A DNA stretch of 64,000 bases from Leucaena leucocephala (lineage: Eukaryota; Streptophyta; Magnoliopsida; Fabales; Fabaceae): assembly GCA_037074615.1 (NCBI GenBank), contig CM073532.1, positions 14,096,001 through 14,160,000 of the forward strand. Direction: 5' to 3'. Position numbers and translations under genes: made by a program. Positions 12,327 through 24,174 of this stretch are shown here, piece by piece (the first letter of the stretch is position 1; every line of letters starts with the position of its first letter). Under the pieces are notes generated by a model. That model was not told the origin of the DNA. It searched no databases and saw only the letters and a program-made list of their open reading frames with translations.

Positions 12327-15300
12327 TTAAACATCCTTATTTTCGTACGTCTTAGGGACCAATTGGTAGTATTTAGAACCACTTTCAAGGTCATTGAAGT
12401 CCAATTTCTCAATCTGGAGTTTTACTCTTATCGAGTACTGTTCACTATGTAAATTCCAGATGAGTGACCTGACTTCGAAAAATCATAACTAATTCTAGAA
12501 AAATCGAAATGCAGTGGTTCAAATTGCTACATGAAGATAACTCAATACTATTTCAAGGAAAAATAACTCGTTGACCATTCCTTGTCCAAGTCAACGTCAG
12601 TCAAAGTTACAACTTTACTGTTCATCCAGCGTTTTTCTCCTGAATCCAGCATTTTTGTCCCAACTTTGATAATTTATATCTCCATGTGTAGACATCGAAA
12701 TGAGACATTCTATATATCAAATCGAAGCTTGGTATGTATACTATTTATCATAAACATATCATATATTTATTTAATCATTTACTATTTTTTATTATAGATC
12801 AAACATCACTATATCACCACGAGTTACTGTTCATAGTGGCAAATTCCAGCAAGCAACTTTACATACATATGCATACATCAATCACATATCAAACAAGAAT
12901 GCCAAACAATACTTATCATTAAATAATAAGTCTTTATACAACAGGGCATGAACAAAATCCTCGTATCTCTATTACATCTTTCCTGCCTGAAATCCGGCTG
13001 TATAACTACTATACTTCATCTGTAAAAATAACTGATCTTGTACTGATTCGGTAATTCCCGTGAGAATTACCATTCTACGTAAGTACCTAGGAAAGACTGG
13101 ATGAACCGACTAGGTCCACTCACTTCCAGACTCCTTAGACAGTACCTACGTACACAGTACGCATCATCTCCTTATGTTCAGTCTGAAAATCGGCAGCATA
13201 ACGGCGTCTTACAGCATTCTCAAAATTCACTTCGACATAACCTCTCTGTAATGGGTTATAAATAGGGGATGAGATTCGGGGGAATCTCAGTAGCAAACGG
13301 TACTAAACAATGCATGCATTAAAGTAAATACTTGTGCTTGCTTGTGAAAGTGTAAACATTGTGTAATGTGCATGCTTCCATGTAACATATGAAATACAAT
13401 TGGCCAAGGTAATCATAGAAACAGAGCTTCAATCATATACACATATGCACACAATTCAACAAAGTCATAGCACAATCAAGCATAACATTCAATACATACA
13501 AGTTTAGGGTAAGTTTACTACCTTATTGCTTTACTTCTTTCCACTTTAACTTTGCTTCTTCCTTCTTACTTTTCCTTGCTATGTGGCTGCCCTCTTTTGA
13601 GCACACCAAGCAATTCCTAACATCACATTACCATCCAACCATTACAATCTAACTTCTCTTGAACACTAAGCTTACTTTAAGTAACATAACTTCCTTTAAT
13701 CTTTACCAATTGACTTGGCCTTTGAATCAATTGATGTCTTGACCTTACCCTACACAATTTGGCCTTTTAAATCCATTTATGAACTCAAAATAACCAAATT
13801 CCAGCAACAATGCACGATTCTGTACAGATTTGGAAAAGCATACATAATTCTTCCAAAAATTCTCATTTTGATTCCAATGCTTCCCATTCTTGTTCCTACA
13901 CTTTCCCCCCACACAAAATCTCATTTTAAGGCCATTGGAAGTATCAAAATCATGAAAATCAAATCACTATTAATGCGAGTGAACAGTAATCAAAAGGAAT
14001 TTCCAACATTACAACCTTTAATTCCAATGGTTTCCAATGTTCAAGACCTATCCAATCCTACACAAAATCATCATATAAACTCAATGGAAGCATTAAATCA
14101 TTGAAACTCCATCTCTTTCTATCATGAACAGTGCAAACCGAAATGTTCTTCCATGGTAAAGTCAAGAACATCAACTTAATCCAACAACCAATCATGCAAC
14201 TAGCTTGTTTAAGCTTGTCTAAACTATCTATGACATAAAACTCATGTTCCTCTCACATATACATAGAAATTCCAGCAGCATTTCCCCAAGATTCAAGCCT
14301 CAAAACCAACTTAAACTCAAGAAGAAATCATGAGAACAAAGGCTAGAAGCAAAGGAGCAACTTACCTTACTAGCTTATTCAAGATCTTTGCTTCTTTCTT
14401 GCTTGAGAAAATATTTTGCAAGAGGTTCCCTACACTTTCTCCTCCACGGTTTTGAGCCAAAATGAGGGGGTATTTATAGCAAAATCTTGGGAAAATTGAA
14501 GGCCAAGATCACCTTGGGAACTATTTGATCTAATGGTTAAAGGTTTGATCTTGGAATGTCTTTTCTCTTTTCACTCATGATATCACCACCATTACATCAC
14601 TTGGGACACCTAAGCCTCCTCTTTGGCGCCATTTTGTGTGTGTGAGTTCCAAGAAAAGTTTCAACCCAATCCAGTCCATCCAGTCAAATCCGGTACTGGC
14701 TCGATCCGATTTTCCGTAAACTGGACTGTTTTCTTAATCTAATTTTTATGGGACTTCATAATATATATTTTTTCAATATTTAAATCCTTCATACCATTGA
14801 CATTCTCATACTGGGTTTAAATTTAATTTTAAATGCCTTAGAAAATTACCAAAATATCCTTAGTGCTTTTCCTTGCACTTTATTAAACCCAAGGGCATAA
14901 TTGTCATTTCTCACCTCTTTAGACCTTGTCAAAATATATATTGACTCCGACTAACCTTTCCTGTACTTGTCTTGGTGTTTTAGCCTATCCAAAATGACCA
15001 AAATGCCCTCCATTCACTTCTGGTTTCTTAGGGCATCACAGGGGTATTTTTGTAATTTTGCACTTTTCCGGGGTTCCTCTGGACACTGGCCCACCCATCA
15101 GTCCACTTATTTTATTGGGCCTTAATGACGCCATTTTTGGGCCTTTTAGGTTTCAATACCTTTATGGCACAAATTCCTAGCAAACTCTCCCGGCAATATT
15201 CATCGGGTATTTTATTCCACTGTAAATTCCATTAAAAATTCTACAGGATTCCTTTTATGATCCTGTCAATTTTATAACTTCTTATATCAATTATAAGAAT

Positions 15301-15767
15301 TTACTGGATGGCCTCATCTAATTCTGGGATCCGAAAAATATTGTAATAATTTTATCTAACATCAGAAATTTATATCAATTTTTCGGGATCTCAAATCAAA
15401 ATTCTGTGTTACATCAAACAACCCGGAATAATTTTCTCTATTTACTGGAAAAATTTGGGTCCAATCAGAACAAGGTCATTTTTAGCCTATTTTTGGTCCA
15501 AATTTTCCACAATTACACTTTTGCTCCTTGATTTATCATAATTCACCTTCATGTCCTTAACTTTTCAAAATTACATTTAAAGACCCCACATTTACCTTTA
15601 CTTTTATTCTTAACTTTCCATAATTTCACTTAAGTCCTTACATTTTCTTTCTTTTTCAATTTAATCCCTTTCCTTACATGAATAGACACATATTTTCCTG
15701 AAAAACCTCACATATATTTCATTCAATATGTACATACAAATCAGTACAGAAAATTTGGGATGTTACA
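12327..15767 (-). repeat. Complete Tekay-like LTR forming the hybrid right end of element C
   Basis: Minus-strand LTR. It opens with AAACATCCTTATTTTCGTAC, matching the reversed end of A-type LTRs, and closes with AGTACAGAAAATTTGGGATG then TTACA, the reversed start. TATA box on the minus strand at 14471-14478; consensus donor AAG|GTAAGT on the minus strand at 14365-14364. The ORF at 13715-14104 lies inside this LTR and resembles no known protein. Confidence 0.75.
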
Positions 15768-15772
15768 CATAT

Positions 15773-17289
15773 GGGGTTCCTATGAGTATGTAAGAATTAG
15801 AAAAGTGACTAAGGGTAAAATGGTCATTTTGAAAACTACGTGTGAGCGAGCGCACTTTCAGGCCAAAACAGCCCCGGTCCGGATTTAATATCTGAAAATA
15901 CTGGGAGATAGAGAAAAGAATTCCTGGTTGAATGATGCGACACAGAATTTTGATTTGAGGTCCCGATTTTTCTGTAAAAAGTCCTAAAGATGGGAATTTA
16001 CAATTATAATCGGTAAAGGAAAAGTAGTTCGAATAGAGATGATCGGACTATGGCCAGAAGCCATATAGTATTTCTAAGGCCCATATATAAGTTAGATTAA
16101 GTCATGGTAGGCGCAGGGGAAGCCCAAGATGTCTGGATGAGGCCAGACTAGATCAAGGGCAAAATCGTAATTTTCGGGCCGAAAGGTAGTGATTTTCGAA
16201 TATGTGCATAAAATTCCAAAAAAAATTCAAAAAATAGGAAATATTATTTTGAGAAACTTTTGTGAAGGTCAAAGATGAAAATACCTTGGGAAATATTTAT
16301 TAGGCATTTTCCAAAATATGACCGAATCGGTTCTAGTTTGGACCAGAATGTTTCTAAAAGCTTCTAGAAGGCTCCCAAGGCTCCCAATTTCACCATGTGT
16401 GCTGCCAAAGGTGTTTACCACATGCTTTTAATGTTACTTGGTGATTAATCCAAGAAAAGAAAAGAAAATAGTAAAAAAATAAACATAAAATAAAAGTAAT
16501 CATTATAACTTTTGAGTCAGCATGCTGAGTCAATAGGTACTTATGAAGGTCCATGAGTCATCATGAAGACATCACCATGATGATGCAATAAAATGGATTA
16601 AAGAAAATAGAAAATTTCAAGAAAAATCGTGGCCACAAGATTAAAGTTCTTAAGAATTACCTAAATGCCATTCGTGAAAACTATAAATACCCCCTCCCCT
16701 TCATAAGGAGCACATCCAAGAGCACCAATTTAGAGAGAGAAGTGAGTTCTAGAGAGAGAAATTGAGAGGAAGGAAGAAAAGAAAGAAGGAAGGAAGTTCT
16801 GCTAAGCTAGTGAGGTAGTAAACTTACCTAAACTTGTATGTGCTGATTGTATGGTTGATTGTGTTATGGCTTGATTGATTGATGTTAATATGTAATTGTT
16901 GAAGCCCTGTGCTATGATTACTCTGGCCAATTGTATTTCATATGTTACATGGAAGCATGCACATTACATTAAGTTGAGACAATCACAAGCAAGCACTAAT
17001 ACCAATCATTAATGCATATATTGTTTAGTACTGTTTGCTATTGAGATTCCCCCGAATCTCATCCCCTATGTATAACCCATTACAGAGAGGTTACGTCGAA
17101 GTGAATTTTGAGAATACTAAAAGACGCCGTTATGCTGCCAAAATTATGACAGAATGTCCATAATGAAGATAGGATATGATGAGTACTGTGTACATAGGTA
17201 CTGTCTAAGGAGTCTGGAAGTGAGTGGACCTAATCAGTTCATCCAGTCTTTCCTGGGTACTTACGTAGAATGGTAGTTCTCATGGGAAT
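15773..17289 (+). repeat. Element B 5' LTR, part 2
   Basis: Resumes B's LTR after the CATAT duplication. It contains the TATA box (TATAAATAC, 16682-16690), a purine-rich 5' leader (16730-16800) and a donor-like GAG|GTAGTAA (GT at 16815-16816). It stops at GGAAT (17285-17289), the left target duplication of element A. Confidence 0.9.
16682..16690 (+). promoter_or_regulatory. TATA box of element B 5' LTR
   Basis: TATAAATAC followed by a C-run, at the position conserved in all related LTRs here (18984 in A, 27568 in A's 3' LTR, 41595 in B's 3' LTR, 52267 in E, 59347 in F). Confidence 0.75.
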
Positions 17290-20200
17290 TGTAATATCCT
17301 TAATTTTCTGTACTGATTTGTATGTACAGATTAGATGGAATATATGAGTTCTTTTTCAGGAAAAAGATGTGGTCCTTCATGTAAAGAAAATGATTAAATT
17401 GCAAAAAAAAGGAAATGAAGGGACTTAAATGCAATTATGGAAAGTTTAAGGTTAGGAAAGAAAGGTAGACAAAAATGTGGGGTCTTAAAGTGTAATTTTA
17501 GCCAAATTTAAGGGACTTAATTGCAAAGAAGAAAAGTTCCCCGGGGCTAAAGTATAATTAAAGAAAAATAGGCCAGTAGTGGTTTGGACTGCCCGACAGC
17601 ATTTCAGCCCCAGATTTCACCAGAAGATAGGGCAAGTGACGCTGGGTAATCCAGCTTAATACCGGAATTTTTGAAGACTCCAGATAGTCAAAAATGGAGT
17701 GATCGTCCAAAAGTTATAAAAATTCCTACCGGATACCCTAGATTTCAGATATAAGTAAGAAATTACAGGATGATGCACCCTTATGGGGCGGATGTCAGGA
17801 AACGGACAGAATACCGATAGGAGGTCTGTAGAAAAAGTTATTCACAAAATAGCAAATCCAGACGGGAGTATGAGGCCTCCAGGGATCCGATAGGGAGATT
17901 TATCGGTATTTAAACTAAGACTGAATGAGGTCGGGTAACAACAGTCAGATGCCTATTATGACCCAAATGGATGCCCAGACACAGTAGGGCAGTGTATCTG
18001 ACAGAAGGAGTCGGTGTCCGGATATGTGTGTAAACGGTGCATAAAAGCTAAAATATTCTGTAAGCCTAGACAGGGGAGGATTCCTCGTAATGCGTGCCAT
18101 GAAGGTGTTGGACCCAGAAAGGCCAAAAAATGGCGCCATCAAAGGCCCAATAGGACACGTGGACTGATAGGTGGGCCAGTGTCCGGCAGAACCTCGGAAA
18201 AGTGCGAAATTACGAAAATACCCCTGTGTTGTACTAGAGGGGTAGTATATGTATAAGGGTATTTTGGTCATTCTGGATAGGACTAGGAGCCAAGGCACAT
18301 ACAAATAAAGTTACCCAGAGTCAGTATATGCCCTGACAGGGTACAAAAAGATGTAAAATGACGATTTTACCCTTAGGGTTGAGATAGTGCAAGAAAGGGC
18401 ACCCAGGGGTATTTTGGTAATTTGTCAAGGGATGTTTCTTGGGAATCGAGCCATCAGAGTACTTGAGCTTGATCAGGATCCAAGATAACATTCCAGAGCC
18501 CAAAAACGTAGGCCCAGTGATATGTGGGAAAAAGTGGCATTAAAATACTATTTTAATGCTGTTTCAATAAAGTAAAGTTACTCGGTCGGCACGATAATCG
18601 AGGAGATGATCAGATAAAGTCCTGGACTTATCTGGATAGCATTGGATGGCATGATATGTGCCAGTAAGATGCCACATGGCACCAAAACATAGAGGAGAAA
18701 GAAAAAGCTAAGGACATGTGGCATAATCTTAGCCGGTGAGTCCAGTTTTTGGGAAATCGGACCGGACCGGTACTGGATTGGACTGGAACTACTGAGTCAG
18801 CTGATGAGGTATCCCAAGATCTTGCAATTTCTCTATGTGACATATGAGGTGTCCCATGAGGTGGCCTTGAGGTGATGTCATGAATGATGCAGTAAAAGGA
18901 ATAAAAGAAAATAGGAAATTCCAGAAAAACCAGGACCACAGGATCAGATGGCTTCAAAATTACAAGAATGCCATTGAAGGAAACTATAAATACCCCCCTT
19001 GCCTTCATTCTTCACGCCAATAAGCAAGCTTAGAGAGATAAGGAAGTGCTTGAGAGAGAAAGTGAGAAAAAGAAAGAAGAAAGGAAGTTCTGGTGAAGTT
19101 GGAAGCAGTGTAGAAGTTCTGAAGTTCTGCTCTTGAGGTAGTAACTAATCCTAGCTTTTATGTAATGTCTTTGTGAATTGTTGTGCTATTGTTTGTTTGG
19201 ATTGTTGTCTTATATGTTATGCTTGAAGCTCTATTACAATGCTATGATCGTATGTTATTGAATATTAAAACATGCAGCATACTTATCTGTACACAACCAC
19301 AAGCAAGCACTGTCACACTATATTACATATATTGTTATGATTGTTGCTACTGGGATTCTTTTGAATCTCATTCCCATATATAACATTACAGGGGGAGGTT
19401 TTGTCAAAATAAAATTTGGAAATTTTAAAAGACGCCGGTAGGCTGTCGAAATTCTGGCAACGAAGAAGGAACAAAGAAAGGAACTGATACGTACTGTGTA
19501 CGTAGGTGCTGTCAAAGGAGGCTGGAAGTGAGTGGACCTAGCAGGTTCATCCAGTATTTTCTGGGTACTTACATAGAATGGTAGTTCCTACGGGAATAAC
19601 CGAATCGATACAAGATCGGTTACTTTCTACAGAAGGAATGTAGATGTTATGCTGCCGGATTTTGGACAATGAAAAATGTAATAGAAATATAAGGATGTTA
19701 ATCATGCACTGATGTATAACAGTTGATTATTTAATAATGATTTTTATCTGGCATGTTTGACTGATATATGATGTATGTATGCATTAATATGTAAGGTTAG
19801 TTGCTGAAAAATGACTTTGTGAACAGTAATCCGTGGAGACCAATTGATGTTTGGTAAATCATTAAAAATAGTAGATGGTTGAATAAATGTATGATATTGT
19901 TATGGTAAATAGTAGACATACTAATATTTAATTTTATATATAGAATGCTTCATTTGGATGTATACACGAAAAGATATAAATTGTGAAAGTTGGGACCAGA
20001 ATGCTGGATTCAGGAGAAATTCATTGGATGAACAGTAAAGTTGAAACGTTGACCCATGTTCAATTTGTCAAGGAATGGTCAACCAATGATTTTTACCTCA
20101 AATATAATTAAGTTATCTTAACGTATCAATTTGAACCACTTCATTTCAATTTTTCTAGAATTAGTTATGAATTTTCAAAGTCAGGTCACTTATTTGGAAT

Positions 20201-20327
20201 TTGCCACAGTGAACAGTACCCGATATGAATAAAATTCCAGATTAAGAGTTTAGACTTCAATGACCCTGAAAGTGGTTCTAAGTGCTACTGAATGGTCCTT
20301 AAGATATGTAAAAATAAGGATGTGATA
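17290..20327 (+). repeat. Element A 5' LTR
   Basis: U3 of about 1.7 kb, TATA box at 18984, purine-rich 5' leader (19020-19090), donor-like GAG|GTAGTAA (GT at 19138-19139), conserved module around 19505-19560. Small ORFs in it (for example 18014-18256) also occur in the 3' LTR and are not genes. Confidence 0.93.
18984..18992 (+). promoter_or_regulatory. TATA box of element A 5' LTR
   Basis: TATAAATAC followed by a C-run. It is the probable promoter for the leader ORF and gag-pol, with transcription expected to start about 30 nt downstream, before the purine-rich AGAGAGA stretch. Confidence 0.75.
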
Positions 20328-20330
20328 TTT

Positions 20331-20342
20331 TGGTATCAGAGC
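20331..20342 (+). other. Primer-binding site of element A (initiator tRNA-Met)
   Basis: TGGTATCAGAGC, three bases after the LTR end; complementary to the 3' end of initiator tRNA-Met. Confidence 0.95.
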
Positions 20343-20429
20343 AAAGGATTCTGGCTTAGGAAATGCTCTGAATAGATAAATATACCCTAATAAACGGGAC
20401 ATAATTGACACTAAGTTAGTGTTTGCAGG

Positions 20430-21080
20430 ATGGCTAGACATAGATTCGGGTCTGAAACTATAGTAAACCAATGGGAGTTAAGACCAGAGGTTTCTAGTTC
20501 GGATAGTTCAGAAGGGGAGATAATGAGTAATGATTCTGATCGTTGGATACCTCCAGTAGCTGGTAACTCTGAAGAGGATAGTTCCTCGGTAGGATCAAAC
20601 TTTTCGATTGATGATCAGGAGGAGATGGTGTTAGAAGGCCCTATTCCTGCCATTCCCATAAGTGCGGTACCTTTGAATATAACAGGTAATTCAGGATCCA
20701 GCCAAGTACGTGATCAGAGTAATGCGCCAGGTCCCAGTAGGCCCGAAGTGACCCTAGTAGAGATACATTTGGGAAGTCTAATCGTAAGAATGATCCCAGG
20801 GAGGAACCTGAGTAGAGAACAATTTGAGAGCTCAGTAGCATTAGCCCGACAGTTATATGGGCTGAGGCAGACCCTGAGCAGAGACGTAGATCAAGATTAT
20901 ACGGTCTACCAGGAGTTTATTACGAGAGTAAAAGCGATATATCAGGCCTGGGATCCAAACGTGTTAACCCTGGGCCTTTGGCTAGAAATTATGAATGATG
21001 TATTGCCGACTACTCCTACCTGGAGATCGGAGTTGGATCAATATTTTGATAAAGAACCATATTGTACTGTATCCGACTAG
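20430..21080 (+). CDS. Leader ORF upstream of gag, unknown conserved protein
   Basis: An intact 216-residue ORF between PBS and gag, in an element whose gag-pol is full of stops. The N-terminal third is acidic and Ser-rich (VSSSDSSEGEIM, NSEEDSSSVGSNF). A Pro/Ser linker follows. Residues about 125-210 look helical and hold the conserved part (LSREQFESSVALARQLYGL, YTVYQEFITRVKAIY, LWLEIMNDVLPTTPTWRSEL). Clear relatives sit in element C (10993-12036) and, as a start only, in D (49764-49910). The ATG directly follows TTTGCAG, an acceptor-like site, so it may be read from a spliced RNA (inference). No zinc finger, protease or other motif is visible. It could be a gag-related or regulatory protein; I cannot assign it. 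Confidence 0.75.
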   Translation: MARHRFGSETIVNQWELRPEVSSSDSSEGEIMSNDSDRWIPPVAGNSEEDSSSVGSNFSIDDQEEMVLEGPIPAIPISAVPLNITGNSGSSQVRDQSNAPGPSRPEVTLVEIHLGSLIVRMIPGRNLSREQFESSVALARQLYGLRQTLSRDVDQDYTVYQEFITRVKAIYQAWDPNVLTLGLWLEIMNDVLPTTPTWRSELDQYFDKEPYCTVSD

Positions 21081-21261
21081 ATCTACTTGGTAGGAGAATA
21101 TATTAGAATAAAGTTTAAGAAAAATTAGGGTAATGTTCTAATGTACAAAAGATCAGTATAGTAGCATATATATGACTGTGATGTGAACCTTGTATGCTAT
21201 GTTTGAAATAAAATGAGAAATGTTGTTTATCGTATTCCTTTCTATGTTATAGCATAACAAA
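21081..21261 (+). other. Spacer between leader ORF and gag
   Basis: AT-rich, no ORF or recognisable signal. Confidence 0.5.
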
Positions 21262-22407
21262 ATGGTTCGAACAAGAAGAACGATTCCAGCAGAGGAACCA
21301 TAAGAAGCTGGAAATCTTAATCAACTAATTTTAGAACGGTTAGAACAACAACAAAAGATGATAGAGGAAATGAGAGCTGCTCAGGCACGAAATGAGCAGG
21401 AAAGAGATGCTGCCATAGCAGCAGCAGTGGCAGCAGCTGTAAGTAATCTAAGACCACTAGAGCCTTCAGGAGCGGCTGATAGAGAACCTGAAGAAGTACA
21501 ACAGCAGGCAGTTCAGCCCCAGAGACGGGTTGAATCGAGGGAGGAGGCAGTAGGAATCCAACAATGGATGGTTCGATTTTGTAAACACAATCCTCTAATG
21601 TTCGAAGGGACATTTGAAGTACAGATAGCAGAAAATTGGGTCAGTAGATTAGAGAAGATCTTCAAGGTCCTCGACTGCCCAACTGAAACCAAGGCCCAAA
21701 TGGCCATCTATCAATTAGAAAAGGATGCGGATAGATGGTGGAAGAATACAGAGTTACTTCTCCAAGCAAGGGATATTCCCGTTACCTGGGAAGTGTTTCT
21801 TGAGCAGTTTTACGAGAAATATTTCCCTCAATCCATCAGAGATGAAAGGGAGGCCGAATTCCTTGTGCTGAGACAAGGAGAAAAAGAAGCTTTTGACGAA
21901 TATCTGGCTAAGTTCATCCGGATATCCCAGTATTCTACATATCTACGCCAAGTGGATGACGAGCGTTGGATGACCGAAAGGATGATTCGGGGATTGAATT
22001 CCACGCTCAAGGAGAAGTTGACTCCGCAACAATACAGCCAGTTTAATAAGGCTGTGGAAGCATGTCGAATTGTAGAAAATAGCATGAATCATCGAATGCT
22101 GTCCAGATCCAGGAATAGGGATCAGGCGACCCTTGACAAGGCCGGTCAAAATCAAGAAGCTGCAGGTGGGAGCGGCTATAAGAAGAGGAAGCGACCGTGG
22201 CAGAACAAAAATCCAAATAGAGGAAATTTCCGCGGCAGGTCCAACAACAGGGATCCAAAGGCCCCAGTATGTGAAAAGTGTGGAAGGAATCATGGTGATA
22301 GACCATGTTTAATGGGCCAGAACGTTTGTTACACCTGCGGAAAGCCCGGACATTTTTCCAGAGAATGTCCTCAAGCCATAACTGATCCAAGGCCAAGGAC
22401 AGCATGA
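21262..22407 (+). pseudogene. gag: gag of element A (capsid and nucleocapsid)
   Basis: Probable start ATG at 21262 (MVRTRRTIPAEEP), then an in-frame TAA at 21301; the frame reopens to 22404. A Gln/Ala/Glu-rich N-terminus is followed by the Retrotrans_gag domain: FCKHNPLMFEGTFEV, ENWVSRLEKIF, AIYQLEKDADRWWKN, WEVFLEQFYEKYFP, EFLVLRQGEKEAFDEYLAKF. Then comes a basic linker and a CCHC knuckle, CYTCGKPGHFSREC, preceded by CEKCGRNHGDRPCL. It forms the particle shell and binds RNA. The TGA at 22405-22407 separates it from PR; in relatives gag and pol are continuous, so this stop is a lesion. Confidence 0.92.
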
Positions 22408-22701
22408 AGAGTGTTTGCACTCACTAGAGAGGACGCGCAGCGATCACCTGAGATGATCCAAGGTACAATCTATCTCAATGATCATGCTGTGACTGCTCTA
22501 TTTGATTTGGGTGCAAGTTATTCCTTTATATCTTATGAATGTGCCAAATGCCTAGGACTTCTGATCAGCAAATTGCGTTATGATATACAGGTGAAAACCC
22601 CCACCAATGCTAGACTAATTATGTCTGATGCCTGTCTAAACAGTGTTGTGCGATATGAGCACTGCAATACCACCCTAGACCTAATTTGTATGCCTTTCTG
22701 A
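22408..22701 (+). pseudogene. Aspartic protease of element A
   Basis: Same frame as gag. It opens VFALTREDAQ and has the active-site region ALFDLGASYSFIS; in chromoviruses this is usually D-S/T-G, so the second residue is changed to Leu here. It continues with LICMPF, TGA at 22699-22701, then EIDVILGLNWLSSNNVVLDY. The protease would cleave the Gag-Pol polyprotein. The changed active site and two stops indicate loss of function. Confidence 0.85.
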
Positions 22702-24174
22702 GAGATTGATGTCATACTCGGCTTAAATTGGTTATCCTCTAATAATGTGGTGTTGGACTACAGAAACAAGACCCTGGTTCTTGGTCCAAAGATCACTGAT
22801 CTGAGCTCAGAAGTACGACTGAACTTCATGACGGAGGCTCAGGCAGAAAAATATTTACGGAAAGGATGTCAAGGGTATGTGGTATTCTTTTCTGTTCAAA
22901 CAGAAGTGGAAGAAGGCATTGAGGAGATTCCAGTAGTCAATGAATTTCCTGAAGTCTTCCCAAAGGAGATTCAGGGATTGCCTTCAGAGCGTGAAGTGGA
23001 ATTTGCAATCGACATTATACCTGGAGCTGGACCAGTATCAAAAGCCCTGTACAGGATGGCTCCCAATGAAATGATGGAACTGAAGAAGCAAATTGAGGAG
23101 CTATTGGAGAAGGGTTTCATACGACCCAGTGTATCGCCATGGGGTGCTCCAGTACTATTCGTCAAAAAGAAAGATGGCAGTTTAAGGCTATGCATTGACT
23201 ACAGGGAATTAAATAAGCTTACAGTTAAGAATAAGTATCCTCTCCCCATAATTGATGACCTGCTGGACCAGTTGGCAGGAGCGAGCTTATTCTCCAAGAT
23301 TGACTTGAGATCTGGCTATCATCAACTGAGGGTCAAGCCAGATGATATTCCAAAGATGGCATTCAGAACGCGCTACGGGCATTTTGAGTTTCTGGTGATG
23401 CCTTTTGGACTAACCAATGCACCTGCTATTTTGATGGACTACATGAATCGGATCTTCAGGCCTTATCTAGATCAGTTCGTTGTGGTCTTCATTGATGATA
23501 TTCTGGTGTACTTCAAATCTCCAGAGGAGCATGAAAGGCATTTGAGGATCGTTCTTGGTACCCTTAAAGAAAAGAAGCTCTATGCTAAGCTGAGTAAATG
23601 CGAGTTTTGGCTGTCAGAAGTCAAATTTCTCAGTCATGTCATATCCCGAGATGGGGTAGCTGTGGATCCTAGCAAAGTTGAAGCAGTTTTGAGCTGGGAG
23701 CATCCAAGGACAGTGACGGAGATCAGAAGTTTTCTCGGCCTAGCACGGTACTACAGAAGATTTATTCAAGACTTTTCTCGAATTGCCTTACCACTTACCA
23801 AGCTGACCAGAAAGAATCAGCAGTTTAAGTGGGATGAGAAGTGCGAGGCTAGCTTCCAAGAGTGGAAGCAGAAATTAACCACTACTCCCGTGCTGATTAT
23901 TCCAGACCCAACTCAGACTTACATAGTTTACACTGATGCTAGTAAGCAAGGGTTGGGATGTGTGCTAATGCAGCAAGGTCGAGTAGTAGCCTACACCTCT
24001 CGACAGTTGAAGCCACATGAAGAAAATTATCCCACTCATGATCTGGAGCTTGCGGCGGTGGTTTATGCCCTGAAGATATGGAGGCACTATTTATATGGAG
24101 CAACGATAGAGTTGTTTTGCGACCACAAAAGCCTGAAGTATCTACAGGATCAAAAAGAGCTGAATATGAGGTAA
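22702..24174 (+). pseudogene. Reverse transcriptase and RNase H of element A
   Basis: Open from about 22747 to a TAA at 24172 in the gag frame. RT motifs in order: GFIRPSVSPWGAPVLFVKKK, LRLCIDYRELNKLTVKN, FSKIDLRSGYHQLRV, FEFLVMPFGLTNAP, VVVFIDDILVY (catalytic Asp pair at 23494-23499), FLGLARYYRRFI. RNase H follows: YIVYTDASKQGLGCVL, LELAAVVYALKIWRHYL, LFCDHKSLKYL. The TAA replaces the Gln expected in LNMRQRRW, and the end of RNase H (VVADALSRK) continues in frame at 24184. The catalytic residues are kept; the copy is broken by stops and not by active-site loss. Confidence 0.94.

Larger units (their letters stand above)
8637..15767 (-). mobile_element. Composite element C (non-autonomous Tekay-like, hybrid right LTR), TSD CATAT
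   Basis: Runs from TGAAACATCC (8637) to GATGTTACA (15767), with CATAT at 8632-8636 and 15768-15772. On the minus strand it contains: right-hand LTR sequence (15767-12150), PBS (12146-12135), a broken leader ORF (12036-10993), a TCGCGAC array (about 10650-10330), a non-coding block shared with B, and a left LTR (to 8637). There is no gag or pol. The right LTR is not a simple copy of the left one: only 12150-12326 matches the left end, and then a different, complete LTR follows. Confidence 0.75.

Noticed and set aside
13715..14104. 129-residue ORF on the plus strand
   Set aside because: Lies inside a minus-strand LTR, has no recognisable motif, and related LTRs (for example around 50539 and 53066) have only fragments of it.
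17945..18304. 119-residue ORF repeated at 26529-26888
   Set aside because: The two copies are the 5' and 3' LTR of element A, so the conservation is only LTR identity.
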